Positions 10,076 to 21,290 of a stretch of 64,000 nt of DNA are shown here, piece by piece (position 1 is the stretch's first letter; every line of letters starts with the position of its first letter). The notes beneath the pieces are model-generated. The model was not told the origin of the DNA, did not search any database, and saw nothing but the letters and a program-made list of their open reading frames with translations. The translations under genes and the position numbers were made by a program. The DNA is taken from NCBI GenBank assembly GCA_037957365.1, contig JARHVA010001190.1, positions 3,478,001 to 3,542,000 on the forward strand, written 5' to 3'. The DNA comes from Torreya grandis. Lineage: Eukaryota > Streptophyta > Pinopsida > Cupressales > Taxaceae.

Positions 10076-12897
10076 CGATAATTTTGACCCCACAAGTCAA
10101 ATTGCAACCCTTATCATTTAAAAATTTGCATAAACATGACTTTTTGTCCAAGTGTCAGAAATTGGTCTTTATAGTTTTTTTGAAAGGCTCCTTCCTTTCA
10201 AAAGGGTCCATTTCAATAGTTTTCCTGAAGGGCACTTCTCGACAAAATGGGATTTTCATAAGTCTAAAAGAATTGGGCTTGTTCAAATTATTTGAAGGGT
10301 TATTTTCAATGTCTAATGGACTTTACATCTTCTTCGAAGGGATTGCTTCGAGCATTTTGTCTAAAGCAAAAGTTTTGAAGGTCCATTGCAAAGTTTCGAA
10401 AGGACCTTGTCAAAAATCTTGAAAGGACCTTTTCAAAATGCTGAGGGACTTTTCCAAAAGTTCAAAGGGATTTTCAAAGTTTTTGAAGGTCCTTTATAAA
10501 AAGGGCTGAATGGTACAATTCCTTCAAAAAAGGTCCAAATGCAAAAAATCCAAAGGGATGATTTCAAAAAGGACTTTGCAACTTTTTTGAAAAAATTATT
10601 TTAGACATTTTATTTGAAACAACCTTTTCAAAGGTCATTTTAATTTTTTTGATGGTCATTTTATTTTGGTTAAGGGTCCATTTCCTTTGGACAAATTGTC
10701 TGAAGGAAAGGTTCATCTCAAAAAACCTAAAGGGAAATTTAAAAAATTTGAAGGGTCATTTCTTTTGGTAAATGGTCCATTTCAATTTTTTTGAAAGGAA
10801 AGAGGATCATTACAAATTTTTTGAGAGGACCATTCTAATTTTTTCGAAGGGGAACTTATCAAAAGCCGAAGGGTTTTTTCTTTCAGCAAATGATCCATTT
10901 CAATTTTTTTGAAGGATAATTCCAATTTTTTGAAGGGCTCCTTCCTTTTCAAAGAGGACCATTTGTAAAAGTCTGAAAGGCCCAAATGTGAAAATACAAA
11001 AGGGAATTTCAAAAGGGCAAAGGTACTTCACATATTTCTAAAGGATTTCCTTCAGGAAAAAAACCCAAAAGAAATAGATAGAAGTTATGAATTCCTTCAG
11101 ACAAATTGTTTGAAGGAATGGTTCAAAGGAAGTAAGCCATGGAAAATTTGTCCAAGGAAAATGTCGAAAAAAGAGTATAAAGAGAAAAGCCACGAACAAT
11201 TATTTTGAAATAAATAATTCCAAAGAAAAGTCTCAAAGGAAATGAACGAAGAGGAAAGTCCATAGGAATAGACAGAAATAAAAAATCTAAAAGAAATAGA
11301 TAGAAATAATAGCTCAAAGGAATTAGCTTGAAACAGATCAATGGAGCAAGATTAAGTCAAATGGTCAGCAAATCCAAGAATCAATAATATGTGGCATAAG
11401 CATATTCTATGGCAAGTGGATCAATGCAGTCTAGAGTCTATATGCAAAAGATGTAGAGTGACCCAAGCTTGATTAGACACGTCTAAGCAAGCATGAACAT
11501 GCAAAAATCCAATAAAGATATTGATTTTTCCATCTATAAGAAGATTTATAGTCCAAGATATGTTGCTTCTTTAAGCATGACTTTCTCAGTTCTAAAAGGG
11601 AGAATCAAATGCATGAAGGGCTCAAGGAGTTTAACATTGGATGGTTGTTCAAGGAGTTAATGTGGAATTTCATGTATGCTTCAATTTTCAAAGAGCTTTT
11701 TCATGCAAGTGGAAGACCATTTGAAGTTGATTGGTCTTGAGTTGAGTTGACATTTTGTCAAAGTGCCACATCTATTTGGATTTATCTTGATTAAAGGCTT
11801 TCAACACTTCCAGTTTGTTCAAACTAAAGTTCCTCACCTAAGGATTGGCGTAGCATCATCTCATGTAGGGTAGAGTTACTTGGAGTTGATTATGCAAGGC
11901 TTATCATGCATCTTCCTTATTTTCCATGTAAAGAAGGACTCTCTCTTGTTTCAAATCAATTTGTAAACATATCAAGTGGAGTTTCTCTTTGAAGATTTGG
12001 CATAGCTTTGCATGCATGAAGAAGAATAGTCTAAGATGGGCTCTCCATCATTTTCAACACCAAAGAGCTTTCCATGCAAGACATAAGATAAAAGTATATT
12101 ATTAGAAGGATTTGTTATCTTTTGATAGCTGAAGTTGGACTTGGGGTGATGTGGGAGTTGATCTCCTCTTCTATTTTAGCACCAATGTCTTGGTTTTTAT
12201 ATGCTTTTTCTATATAAGTTGTCTTTTTCAGCTTTGAATGGAATCCCTCTTTTGGCAAGATTAGACTCTGACAAAATTTGAGTTTTTTAACCTTTTTAGA
12301 TAAATAGAAAGAATATTTTTATATTCTAAGATGCTGATATAGTGTATTTATGTCAGTGATTTGCATATGTGATAAAATTTTCTTCCTTGTCAAGTCCTGA
12401 TTCTTATTTATTTACTAGTTGATTAGATTATGCAGGTCATGTTCTATGTTTGATGTATTTTGGCTAAAGTTACAATGGATGTAAGTGGCTGGTTAGTGCC
12501 TTGAATTAGGCCTATTCCCTCATTTCCCTTAATATTTTATCACTAGATAGAACCTTTTCATGAAATAATGATGCATAGGAGTCAATTAGAATTGAAAGTT
12601 TAGTATTTTTCTTGTCTAATCAATGTTTTTAGAAGCTCAAATTGAGTGGATGAACCAAAATATAGGTGTATCACCATCAATAGATATGATTTTTTCTTCA
12701 ATTTTTTTTCTTCCCTTTTCCCTGATAGTTTTTAGTGTAGAGTAGAGATCCTAATTGATACACCAAAGGGAGTTAGCCTTTAAAATCTAGAGATACAATC
12801 CATTGATTAGACCACCCACATTTTAGGATTGTTTCCATGTTTCAGCAGACTATGAAGGCCTAAAACTACCTTCACAAGGGTGTGAGTCTGATTGATA
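10076..12897 (+). repeat. element A 5' LTR
   Basis: Starts CGATAATTTTGACCCC (3' copy: TGACAATTTTGACCCC) and ends GATTGATA (3' copy GATTGACA). About 2,822 bp, AT-rich, with a dense degenerate array at 10,180-11,340. Confidence 0.85.
10180..11340 (+). repeat. LTR-internal degenerate array (element A, 5' LTR)
   Basis: Short phrases such as AAAGGGTCCATTTCAAT, TTTTTTGAAGG and CCTTCAAA recur dozens of times at irregular spacing. The same array is in the 3' LTR at 32,300-33,440, so it belongs to the LTR and predates insertion. Open frames within it on both strands are repeat artefacts. Confidence 0.75.
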
Positions 12898-12899
12898 AA

Positions 12900-12922
12900 T
12901 TTTTTTGGCATGCTCAGTGAGA
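12900..12922 (+). other. element A primer-binding site (putative)
   Basis: TTTGGCATGCTCAGTGAGAC shortly after the LTR end. It is closely similar to the sites of elements B (23,323) and D (56,184, minus strand). The priming tRNA is not identified. Confidence 0.6.
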
Positions 12923-13031
12923 CATCAAAGAAATTATTTACATATTTGAAGAAGTTTTATAGTAGAAGAAGATATTCATTATCACCAAAATCCAGTTGCA
13001 GAGCTCATAACATCATTCAGGTAATTCTTTC

Positions 13032-14780
13032 ATGCCAAAGGTTATCGTAAGGTCAACAAGTAAAGGTATTCTTTTTGAATTTATATCATATAAGAGATTA
13101 AGGTTTAGGAGGTAAAATCCATATCCTCAAAATAAATATTTGTCTCTTGGTTATCCTATTATTCTAGGTACTACAATCCCCACTATCCAAATGGCTATAA
13201 AAAAACCAGGTGTTTATTCCATTCAGTAGAGGTAGCCCACTAAATCTAGCCTAGTTTAATGACATTCATGTGTATATTCTCAAAATTATCCCATTCTTCT
13301 TAGGAGAAAATTAAATAACCCCTATTGAGCATATCCAAGATGTAGCTAATCTATGTTTAGTCCATAATGTTGTTGAGGATAATGTTGCTATTAGATTGCT
13401 TGTTACTTCCTTTAAAGGAAAAACATTGTAGTGGTATAGAAATCTCCCACTAAACTCCATTTATACTTGGGATAAATTGGGATCAACCTTAGTCAAGCAG
13501 TTTGAGGACAAATCTAATCACCTATCTTTAGTTGAGCAATTAACTACCATAAATAGAGCTCCTCATGAGTTCATGTCTGATTTTAACTTTAGATTCCAAA
13601 ATATATGGACTAGGATACCTATGTTGATTAGGCCATCCCATGAGTATGCATTCCTATACTATTTGAAAGCCCTTAACTCTGACATTAGTGTGATCATATA
13701 GTCAATGGGTGGTAATACCTTGCCAGATGCTTATGAGGTTACAATAAGGGTAGAGAATAGTTTGATACAAGCTGGTAAGATTTCTCCAAGGCCTCTAATG
13801 CTTATATTCCTATAATTGAATTTTATACCAGCCCTCAAGTTCCTCAAATTTATCAAATTCCATCCTTAGCTCTTATTCCATCACCTCAAGCTCAAATTAC
13901 AACTCCTACTAGTCAAGATAGTGATATAGGATAGTTGAAAAGCTTGTTACAATTCTTTGGGAATGAAATAGTGAAACTCAAGAGACAAAAATATTAGTCT
14001 AATAGACCCTATCAATAAAAAAATCAGACCACCTATCATCCCTTCAAAGATCAAAGGCCTCCTTATCAAGGTTTTAGAGAGAATAAACCACCTTATCAAA
14101 CACAAGGAGCCATAACTCTAGCTAATCCATATGCTACCCTTGATCCTAATGTTGTATCCACTTCAAAATCCATTGTTTCCACCCCACATCAAAACAACTT
14201 GATGTAGGAGTTAGATTGCCAGACCTCAATCTCAATGATTCTCAAAACCAAGCCTTGGTATCACAAAACATCACTATGCCACAAATGACATAAAAAGAGT
14301 TTTATTTTCAAGGAGGTCAGTACCAGGATATAATTTTGGAATCACAAGGAGAGAATAAATTTTTTTGATGGCAACCTAATTCCATTCATGTAAATTGGCA
14401 AGTGGATGATCATGTTGCTTTTACTCAGGGTGTTGAAACTAACAGTACAAGTGGTAAAGTTCCAGCTATAACTAGAGCTAAAAGAAGAGCCATTGATGAA
14501 CTGTAGGAGGTGAAAAATGTTTTAAGTACTCCTAATTTGTTTCTAAGAGTAATAAATAATAAATTTCTACTCCTAAAACATAGAACAATTAGAATATAGA
14601 GGTTAGTAAAGTTCATCGAATACCCCTAGTTTGTGAGCAACCAGTTCTTCAAAAAGTGCAACCAAAGGTTGGTGGATCTCAGTTTAGTTTAGTGGATCAG
14701 ATGAAGAAGTATAATATAAAAATTAACATGTGGGATTCTCTTTCAATTCTAGGACAAAAAGATATGCTCATCTAAGAGCT
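13032..14780 (+). pseudogene. element A Gag, broken
   Basis: Begins MPKVIVRSTSKGILF, matching the MPKVTTWSTFKGVPF start of element B Gag. The retrotransposon gag core is at 13,340-13,830: HIQDVANLCLVHNV, then LVKQFEDKSNHLSLVEQLTT, RAPHEFMSDFNFRFQ and YAFLYYLKALNSDI. The downstream part is Gln/Pro-rich and shows no CCHC knuckle in either A or B. Just before the protease is VDQMKKYNIKINMWDSL, a segment also found in B. In the family Gag forms the particle that packages element RNA. At least ten stops are present. Confidence 0.85.
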
Positions 14781-14805
14781 TTCTTCTCTCAAATTATCTC
14801 CAAAA

Positions 14806-15395
14806 TTGATTGAGAAAGAAGGTGTTGTCTTAACTAATTTGGATCAACCAACTAAGCAACAAGTAAAACAAGTAAATAATATGGAAAAGGTGGATATAAA
14901 TGAGGTGAAAACAAATAAAACTCCTCTTTTATACGTTTATTTGATAATAGATGATACTTTGGTTCATAACTATATGGTGGATAGTGGAGCTAGTAGTACA
15001 ATCATGCCTAAATAGATTATGGACAAGCTTGACCTTGTTTATGAGCCAAACACTAAGGGGGTATTAAAATTGGATGGGTCATGAACAAAGATGGTAGGCA
15101 TTATAAAATATCTAAAATTGACATTACATGCTTATCTCAATGTTACTATCCATCAGGATGTTGTTGTGGTAGATTTGTCTCCTTCTATGTACTTTTTAAG
15201 GGAATTCACCTTAAAGATTGGGGGATATTTATTAGCTGATTGAAATTATTTGTTGTTTAGAACTAGGTATGGTACTAAGGTAATGATTCATTTTTAATAT
15301 ATTTCACATTTCCATATGGAGCCATATATGCCAAGTGTTGTGAACACTAACTATATCATCTCGAATGATGTACTAGAAACTAGTGGAGTAGAAAA
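14806..15395 (+). pseudogene. element A aspartic protease, broken
   Basis: YVYLIIDDTLVHNYMVDSGA at 14,932-14,990 carries the retropepsin active site with DSGA intact, then a stop. It continues in decayed form as GVLKLDGS, VVVVDLSPSMYFLREF and KIGGYLLAD. It matches the element B protease segment by segment. It is followed by an acidic linker (DEWDYNFHDHDTYKFIE) and the extra RNase H. Confidence 0.85.
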
Positions 15396-15572
15396 TGGAT
15401 CACCTTTAGATGGAGTTATAGATTTGTTTCTTGATGAGTGGGATTATAATTTTCATGATCATGATACTTATAAGTTTATTGAATAAGAAGGACTTGGTGT
15501 GTATTGTCTTCATGAGAATGATGTACGAATTCCAACCATGGTTAAGGATGATGAATCTAATGAAGGTTTGTG

Positions 15573-15950
15573 ATAATTGTAATTTGATGGATCAAGGAAT
15601 AAACATGGTACTAGAGCTATAATGATGTTAGTCTCTCCAAAAAGTCAAAGTTATTTCTCTTTTATTAAATTTTAGTTTGATTATTCAAACAATGTTGCTG
15701 AGTATGAAGCACTAGTTCACGATTTACAGTAGGCTAGGAAGATAAAAGTCAACACCTTGCAAGTTTTTGGTGATAGTGAAATTATAGTTCACAAATTAAG
15801 AGGTTTGAATGTATGTAATTTTTTTGCTTAAATCTTACAATCATAGAATACAGGATTTACTTGAAGATTTTCAAGCTTTTAAAATTTAGGCAATACCAAG
15901 AGGCAAGAATAAACACACAAATAGGTTGGTTGCCACTGGGCCACAATTTA
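15573..15950 (+). pseudogene. element A additional RNase H between protease and RT
   Basis: Reads FDGSRNKHGT (first catalytic Asp), LVSPKSQSYF, then NNVAEYEALVHDL (catalytic Glu), ARKIKVNTLQVFGDSEIIVH (second Asp), and decays afterwards. This is the plant/archaeal-type RNase H fold pattern known as the additional RNase H of Tat-clade elements. It is placed upstream of RT, separate from the gypsy RNase H downstream of RT. Stops occur near its start and in the HDL-stop-ARK segment. Confidence 0.75.
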
Positions 15951-16144
15951 GTATCCCAACTGATATAAAAAATGAAAAAAATTAGTCACATATAAAGGTG
16001 GTTGTAAGGCCTTTTGTTCTAGATAATCATGAGAATTGGAAAGTGTTCAAAGATGACAATCAAATAGTGAGATTCTTACAAGAGGAGGTTGAGTTTTCTT
16101 CAATAAACCAATCAAAGTATTTGCAGTAGTATGGTGATCAAGTT

Positions 16145-17265
16145 GTGAAACTAAAAAAAAATAAGTTGCCCAAGGGATTGGTCACACTTGAGAACATTTT
16201 TAGTGGTGATGATGAGTTAAGGAAAGGGAAGTCATCCTTGTCAACAAAAGAAGAACACTATGCCAATGTAGAGATTTCAGTTGGTAAGATTTTAAAGTTA
16301 CGTAAGGTATGCACTCCTTCACAAAAAGAAGATTTAATTGAGTTATTTATAAGCTTTGTTGATGTATTTTCATGGAAATATAATGATATCAAGGGATTTG
16401 ACCCAATTTTAGCTCAACACACCATTGAGTTAGAGGCTGAAATTAAACCTGTGAGACAAAGACAAAGGCCCATCAATCGTAAGCTTGAGCCTTTGATAAG
16501 AGCTAAGCTTCACAATCTCATAGATTCAAATAGTATTTTTCCAATCAAGCATTCAACTTGGGTGGTAAATCTTGTTCTGTTATGGAAGAATAATGGTGAG
16601 ATTAGATTGTGTGTCAACTTTCGTGATATGAACAGGGCTTCACTTAAAGATCACTATCCATTGCCATCAATGGAACAAATTTTATAGATGGTTATAGGAT
16701 CAAAAAGGTTTTATTTATTGGATGGATATAGTGGTTACAATCATATTTTGGTCAAAGAGGAGGACCAATTTAAGACAACCTTCACAACCAAGTGGGGGAC
16801 GCTTGCATATAGAAAGATGCCATTTGGTTTATCTAATGCTAGAGAAACCTTTCAGAGAGCCATGGTTATGGCATTTCAAGGCCTTCTTAACAAGTTTGTA
16901 CTTGTTTATTTGGATGATATAATAGCCTTTCAAAGAGTGCAAGTGATCACATGGTTCATCTCAAGTAAGTGTTTGAAAGGTGTAGGCAATTTGGAGTATC
17001 TCTAAATCCCAAAAAGTGTGTCTTCTCAGTTCATGAAGGTAAGCTTCTTGGACATGTTTCCAAGCATGGTTTAAGCATATATTTTAAAAGGGTAGACTCT
17101 ATTATTACATTCTCCTTAACTAAGAATGAAAAGGCTATACAAAGCTTCTTTAGGAAAATCAACTTTATAAAGGGATATATTTCAAATTTTGGCATTTTAG
17201 CTAAGCCACTTACAACCATGCTAAAGAAGAATCAGAGATTCAGCTGGTCCAAAGAAGGAGTTAAA
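16145..17265 (+). pseudogene. element A reverse transcriptase, broken by one stop and one frameshift
   Basis: An open frame 16,145-16,687 holds the pre-RT linker and RT N-terminus (SWKYNDIKGFDP, QRQRPINRKLEPLIRAKL, NGEIRLCVNFRDMNRAS), closed by a single TAG at 16,685. The next frame holds LLDGYSGYNHILV, TTFTTKWGTLAYRKMPFGLS and the catalytic LVYLDDII (YLDD intact). A frameshift near 16,930-16,970 leads to the thumb and connection (FERCRQFGVSLNPKKCVFS, EGKLLGHV). Overall this is the best-preserved gypsy RT of the window. Confidence 0.92.
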
Positions 17266-17269
17266 AGTT

Positions 17270-17720
17270 TTGAAGATATTAATAAGGCCATAGCTAGTGC
17301 TCCTATACTTATAAATCTAGATTTCATAAAAGATTTCATTTTGTATACATATGCTAACATGGACACCATTTTAGGTATTCTTATGCAACAAAATCCTGAG
17401 GCTTTAGAGCAACCAATAGATTTTTTTAGTCAAGGAATTGAAGAGTATGAAACAAGGTATTATTTTGTTGAAAAACATGTTATTTTAGTTATAAGGTCTC
17501 TTAAAAAGTTTAGATACTTATTGTCTAAAAATAAGATACACCTAATGGTTTCTCATCCAATCATCAAGGAGTTCCTTTTGAAAAAAGATATAAATGAGAA
17601 GAGAGTTGGTTGGATAACCAAGGTAATGGAGTATGATGTGGAAATTAAGGTCACAAAGCTGATTAGAGGCAAAGGACTTGTTGAGCATCTATCTCAAGAC
17701 TTGGAAGAGACTAATGAGGT
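17270..17720 (+). pseudogene. element A native gypsy RNase H, catalytically degenerate
   Basis: In the open frame 16,969-17,964: INLDFIKDFILYTYANMDT stands where gypsy RNase H normally has LYTDAS, so the first catalytic Asp is replaced. It is followed by IDFFSQGIEEYETRYYFVEK, KKFRYLLSKNKIHLMVSHP and GWITKVMEYDVEI. The fold is kept and the reading frame is open, but the active site is eroded. This agrees with the family rule that elements with an additional RNase H relax selection on the native one. Confidence 0.8.
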
Positions 17721-17769
17721 TGTTTTGGTGTCAAATGATGAAGAGGTTGCAGTTGGTCATACCTCACCT

Positions 17770-17976
17770 TCCAAATGGTTTCATGACTTGGTAAGCTATC
17801 TCCAAGATGGTATTTATCTATCTCATCTAAGTGCTTCAAAAAGAAGATATTTTAGGTTCAAATCAATTCCATCTTTGTTTATTGATGGTATATTATTCAA
17901 GAAAGATATCAATGGCATGTTGCTAAGATATATAGAGCCAAGCAAAACTCAGAGATTGCTTTAAGAATTCCATGAT
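17770..17976 (+). pseudogene. element A integrase, N-terminal part (cut by S1)
   Basis: The C-terminal end of the frame ending at 17,964 (ASKRRYFRFKSIPSLFIDG, LFKKDINGMLLRYIE) is the usual lead-in to the integrase zinc-binding domain. The first zinc His (EFHDG) is at about 17,967-17,976, directly before the target site of insertion S1. The remaining His and the two Cys are on the far side. Confidence 0.85.
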
Positions 17977-18000
17977 GGATATGTTAGATACCCAACCAAA

Positions 18001-18013
18001 AGCTCTGATACCA
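18001..18013 (-). other. tRNA-Met primer-site sequence inside S1
   Basis: The plus strand reads AGCTCTGATACCA, 12-nt complement of initiator tRNA-Met, 20 bp inside the TSD-defined edge of S1. In a normal element this sequence lies just outside an LTR. Confidence 0.7.
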
Positions 18014-18979
18014 CTTTTTTGGGAAATAATGGAAGCACACAATTGATTACCAAATACAAGCAACTTACATGCGGAATTAAACTAGAATCACAAGTAACTA
18101 GAATTCAGAAACAACACAGAATATGAGAGACAATACACAATTGTATTAATACTCTTCCAGAAGGAAATACAACAAAGAAGATTGCCACAGTTCTTCTTCC
18201 TTACACACCTCTAGGGCTCCCACACCTCTAGGGCATAAACAGTAAATCTTCCCTCAAAGCTCTCTCTCTTACGGTCCCAACACACAACTCAAACACAGAG
18301 TTGGTGTTCACCTCCAACCAGCCAGTATCCACTACTGCCAGTACCCAAGTGCTCCATGCACTCCAAGTACACAAACTTAATTCAAGTAGATCTCCCCTAA
18401 ACTGCAACAACCTACAACCCAAATGATCTCACTTATGGAAGGATCTTCCTTGCCTTCCTCTTTGCTCTTTCTGAGTACACACTGTACTCCAAGTAGATCC
18501 TACCTGATCCTACTCCCTGTTGTGTTGCTGTCCTCCCTGATCTTGCACACCTGCAAATCAATCTGGTTTTGCACACCTGCAAACATGGATCATGCACACA
18601 CATACACCTACAAATCAATGATCTTACTTACCATGTAGATCTCCTAACGTAGCCATGCACTCCTGCTGACCAAGATCCTACACACCTGAAGAACCCTGCT
18701 GATTCTCCAAAACTAGCACCCACACTTGGCACTATTGTGGAACTAGGAGGAACACCCTTGCTCACCTCACACACAAAAGGAGCTAACTTTGCTCAACTCA
18801 AACTAAAACAACTTACAATACAGCCTATGAGTCTCTTAAATAGATCTCATGCAAACAATAATTAGACATCTAATTATAATAATTAGATCCGCAGCTTTTA
18901 GTCTAAATTTGGCTCTTGACATGCAAACACTTGGTTCGTTAATTAACTGCCCATAAAACTTGTAGTTCTGAACCACACA

Positions 18980-19112
18980 GGTGATTGACATCAGTCCCTG
19001 TCTACCTGGAGGTGACCGACACCGGCTGATCCTTGACCGACATCGGTTGCTCTTCTGTCTGTACCCTGCTGACGTCGATTAGCCTGACCGATGCTGGTGT
19101 CTGTGACAGTCA
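18980..19112. repeat. GC-rich cluster of CCGAC/CCGATG motifs in S1
   Basis: Short near-palindromes such as ACCGACACCGG and ACCGACATCGG with further variants (GACGTCGA, ACCGATGCTGG) within about 110 bp. The same cluster is in S2 (twice). CCGAC is also the core of plant DRE/CRT elements, but a regulatory role is only a possibility. Confidence 0.55.
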
Positions 19113-19181
19113 GCAACCTCTCTGCAACCTCTTCCTCTGTTTGCATCAATGAAGCTTTTAGCTCCACAACCTAATAGGATA

Positions 19182-20217
19182 TGGTGGAGGACATTTTTAT
19201 GAAAGAAATATAATCCTTAAGATCATGAGAGGTGGGTACTATTGGCCTAGTATATTTGGTAATTTCCATGCATGGGTTAGGAAGTGCAAACAATGTGCTA
19301 TGTTTGTAGGAAAAGTGATACTTGTAGCGTTAAATCTTCAACCAATTATGGTGGATCAACCCTTTGTCCAATGGGGATTGGAATTTATTGGTATCATAAA
19401 TCCTCCTTCAAGTTTAGGACATAAATGGATTTTAACTGCTATAGATTATTTCACACATTGGACACAAGCGGTGATATTAAGAGAAGCAAATGAAACTAAT
19501 GTTCTAGATTTTTATGAAGGTTTGCTTACTAGATTTGGAGTTCCTTCAATTATTATTTCTAATAATGAAATGGATTTTGTGGGATCTAGGATCAGCCAAT
19601 GGGCTGTCCAACATGGAATTTAACTTAACACTTCATCAAATTATTATCTACAAGGCAATGGCCTTGCTGAATCTACGAATAAGAACCTATTAAAGATCAT
19701 AAAAGGGACTATTGAAGAAAATTAGAGGTCATGGCATCTCAAGTTGAATTCAGCTCTATGGGATGATAGGATCACCTATAAAATATCAATAGCCAACTCT
19801 CCATACAAGCTGGTATATGGTAAGGAAGCAAGGTTACCCATTTCTCTTGAGTTTCCTACTTTGGAATTAATGCATCAACTTGAGTTATTGGAGATTGAGC
19901 CTATAGATATTAGGTATGCAAAGCTTATGGAGTTAGAAGAGATAAGAAATTAGTCCATGCAAGCTATATAAATTCATCAAGCACAAGTGAAGAGAGCTTT
20001 TGACAAAGGAGCTTCATCACGAAGTTTCAAGGAAGGAGATTCGGTCCTCAAGTGGGATGAAGATTGAGCTAAACCAGGAAGGCACACAAAGTTTGACTCC
20101 CTTTAGAGTGTCCCATACACAAACTCTAGCTACAAATCCCACAATGTCCAACTTGCAAAGATGTATGGTGAAGAGCTTCCAATCCTAGTCAATGGGGTAC
20201 ATTTAAAACATTGCCAT
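19182..20217 (+). pseudogene. element A integrase, core and C-terminal part
   Basis: Resumes after S1 with the second zinc His (GGHF), then KCKQC supplying the two Cys. Core: FIGIINPPSS, TAIDYFTHW (first Asp), IIISNNEMDF (second catalytic position is Asn, expected Asp), a stop after VQHGI, and GNGLAESTNK (Glu). C-terminal: YKLVYGKEARLPISLEFPT, FDKGASSRSFKEGDSVLKW, ending VNGVHLKHCH-stop at about 20,215. No chromodomain. In the family it joins element cDNA to the chromosome. The Asn substitution would inactivate it even without the stops. Confidence 0.88.
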
Positions 20218-20486
20218 TGAAGAGCAAAGTTCCTTGTACATAGTTAGTTAGTTAGTTTTCCTCCAAGTGTTGTTCAAGAACATTAGTTTAGTTTTGTTTT
20301 GTCTCAGATAAGTGTTTTATTTGTACATTTGCTTTGTTTAGTTAGTTTTCCCTAATTTATGTGTTTTCCTTCTTATTTTGGAAGATGAAGGTTGTCTCAT
20401 ACCGAATCAAAAGAGAATTTGCAGTCATGGATCAAATTTGTCATTACTTTGTGAGTCTAGGAGTCATGTAAATGCTCTAGTTCTTA

Positions 20487-20505
20487 AGCATAGCAGGCAT
20501 GCTTC
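20487..20505 (+). other. 19-nt motif upstream of the element A 3' LTR
   Basis: AGCATAGCAGGCATGCTTC, 21 nt before the 3' LTR. Identical in elements B (29,577-29,595) and D (54,388-54,406, minus strand). No ordinary polypurine tract is visible between it and the LTR. Confidence 0.7.
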
Positions 20506-20526
20506 CCAACAGAGTCACCAAAATAT

Positions 20527-20676
20527 TGACAATTTTGACCCCATAGGTCAAATTGTAACCCTTATCATTTGAAACTTTGCATAAACATGCCTTTTTGTCC
20601 ATGTGTCATAAATTGGTATTTGCATTTTTTTAGAAGGGCTCCTTCCTTTCAAAAGGGTCCATTTCAATAATTTTAC
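20527..20676 (+). repeat. element A 3' LTR, first part (150 bp)
   Basis: Starts TGACAATTTTGACCCCATA and matches 10,076-10,225. It is cut at TTTAC (20,672-20,676), the target duplication of element B, and resumes at 32,299. Confidence 0.88.
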
Positions 20677-20939
20677 TGTTGACCATTTTTGGTCCAACAG
20701 GGCAAAAATTGGTCCCCTTCTTCCCCTGTTGTTCTGGGCCATTTCATTTTTTTGATTTTGCACAAGTTTGGATTTTTTACAAACTCTGCAGGTGAAGTTT
20801 CCATGGATTCTACAAAGAAGATTTTTCTATGAACTCTGCAGGCGAGTCCTTCGGCACATGAAGAACCAGTTTAAAGAGTGCAAGATTTTACAAAGCTTTT
20901 TTAGACTCTTATCAAAAAATTCACAAGGAAGGTTAACAT

Positions 20940-21290
20940 CTTTGAACCGTTGAACCATTGAACCGGTTCAACGCCTTGGTTCAATCGGCAAGTTCGTCAC
21001 TTTGGTTCAATAAAACGGTTCATCGGCTTGGTTCAACGCGTTGGTTCAATGCCTTGGTTTAATGTTTTAGTTCAATCGAATGGTTTAATCACTCGGTTCA
21101 CTCAGTCGGTTGATTGGCTTGGTTTAATGCGTTGTTTCAAAGTTTTTGGTTCAATGTCAAAGTTTAGCACAAAGTTCATCGGTAGGTTCAATCAAATGGT
21201 TCGATGCCTTGGTTCAACAACTGCTTGAACTGTTAAACTGGTTCAATCAATTGGTTCAATGTTTGGTTCAAAGGAGTGGTTCAAATGAAA
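20940..21290 (+). repeat. GGTTCAAT degenerate tandem array (element B 5' LTR)
   Basis: About 25 spaced copies of a GGTTCAA/GGTTTAA core, often as CTTGGTTCAATGC. Also present at 29,878-30,220 in the 3' LTR. The starting segment TTGAACCGTTGAACC is the complementary sense of the same core, so the array begins with inverted copies. Overlapping open frames here are artefacts of the repeat. Confidence 0.8.

Larger units (their letters stand above)
17982..19176 (-). mobile_element. LTR-like insertion S1 in the element A integrase
   Basis: 1,195 bp flanked by GGATA at 17,977-17,981 and 19,177-19,181. Ends are TGTTAGAT and CCTAATA (imperfect inverted ends). Comparison with the same site in element B shows the target was otherwise undisturbed. 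There is no coding region. On the minus strand it has a TATA-like CTATTTAAG near 18,840 and a GC-rich CCGAC-containing segment at 18,980-19,110. It shares the ends AAGCTTTTAGCTCCACA and the GC segment with S2, so both are one family, probably solo LTRs of a copia-type element. Oddly it contains a tRNA-Met primer-site complement (18,001-18,013) only 20 bp from its end. Confidence 0.8.
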
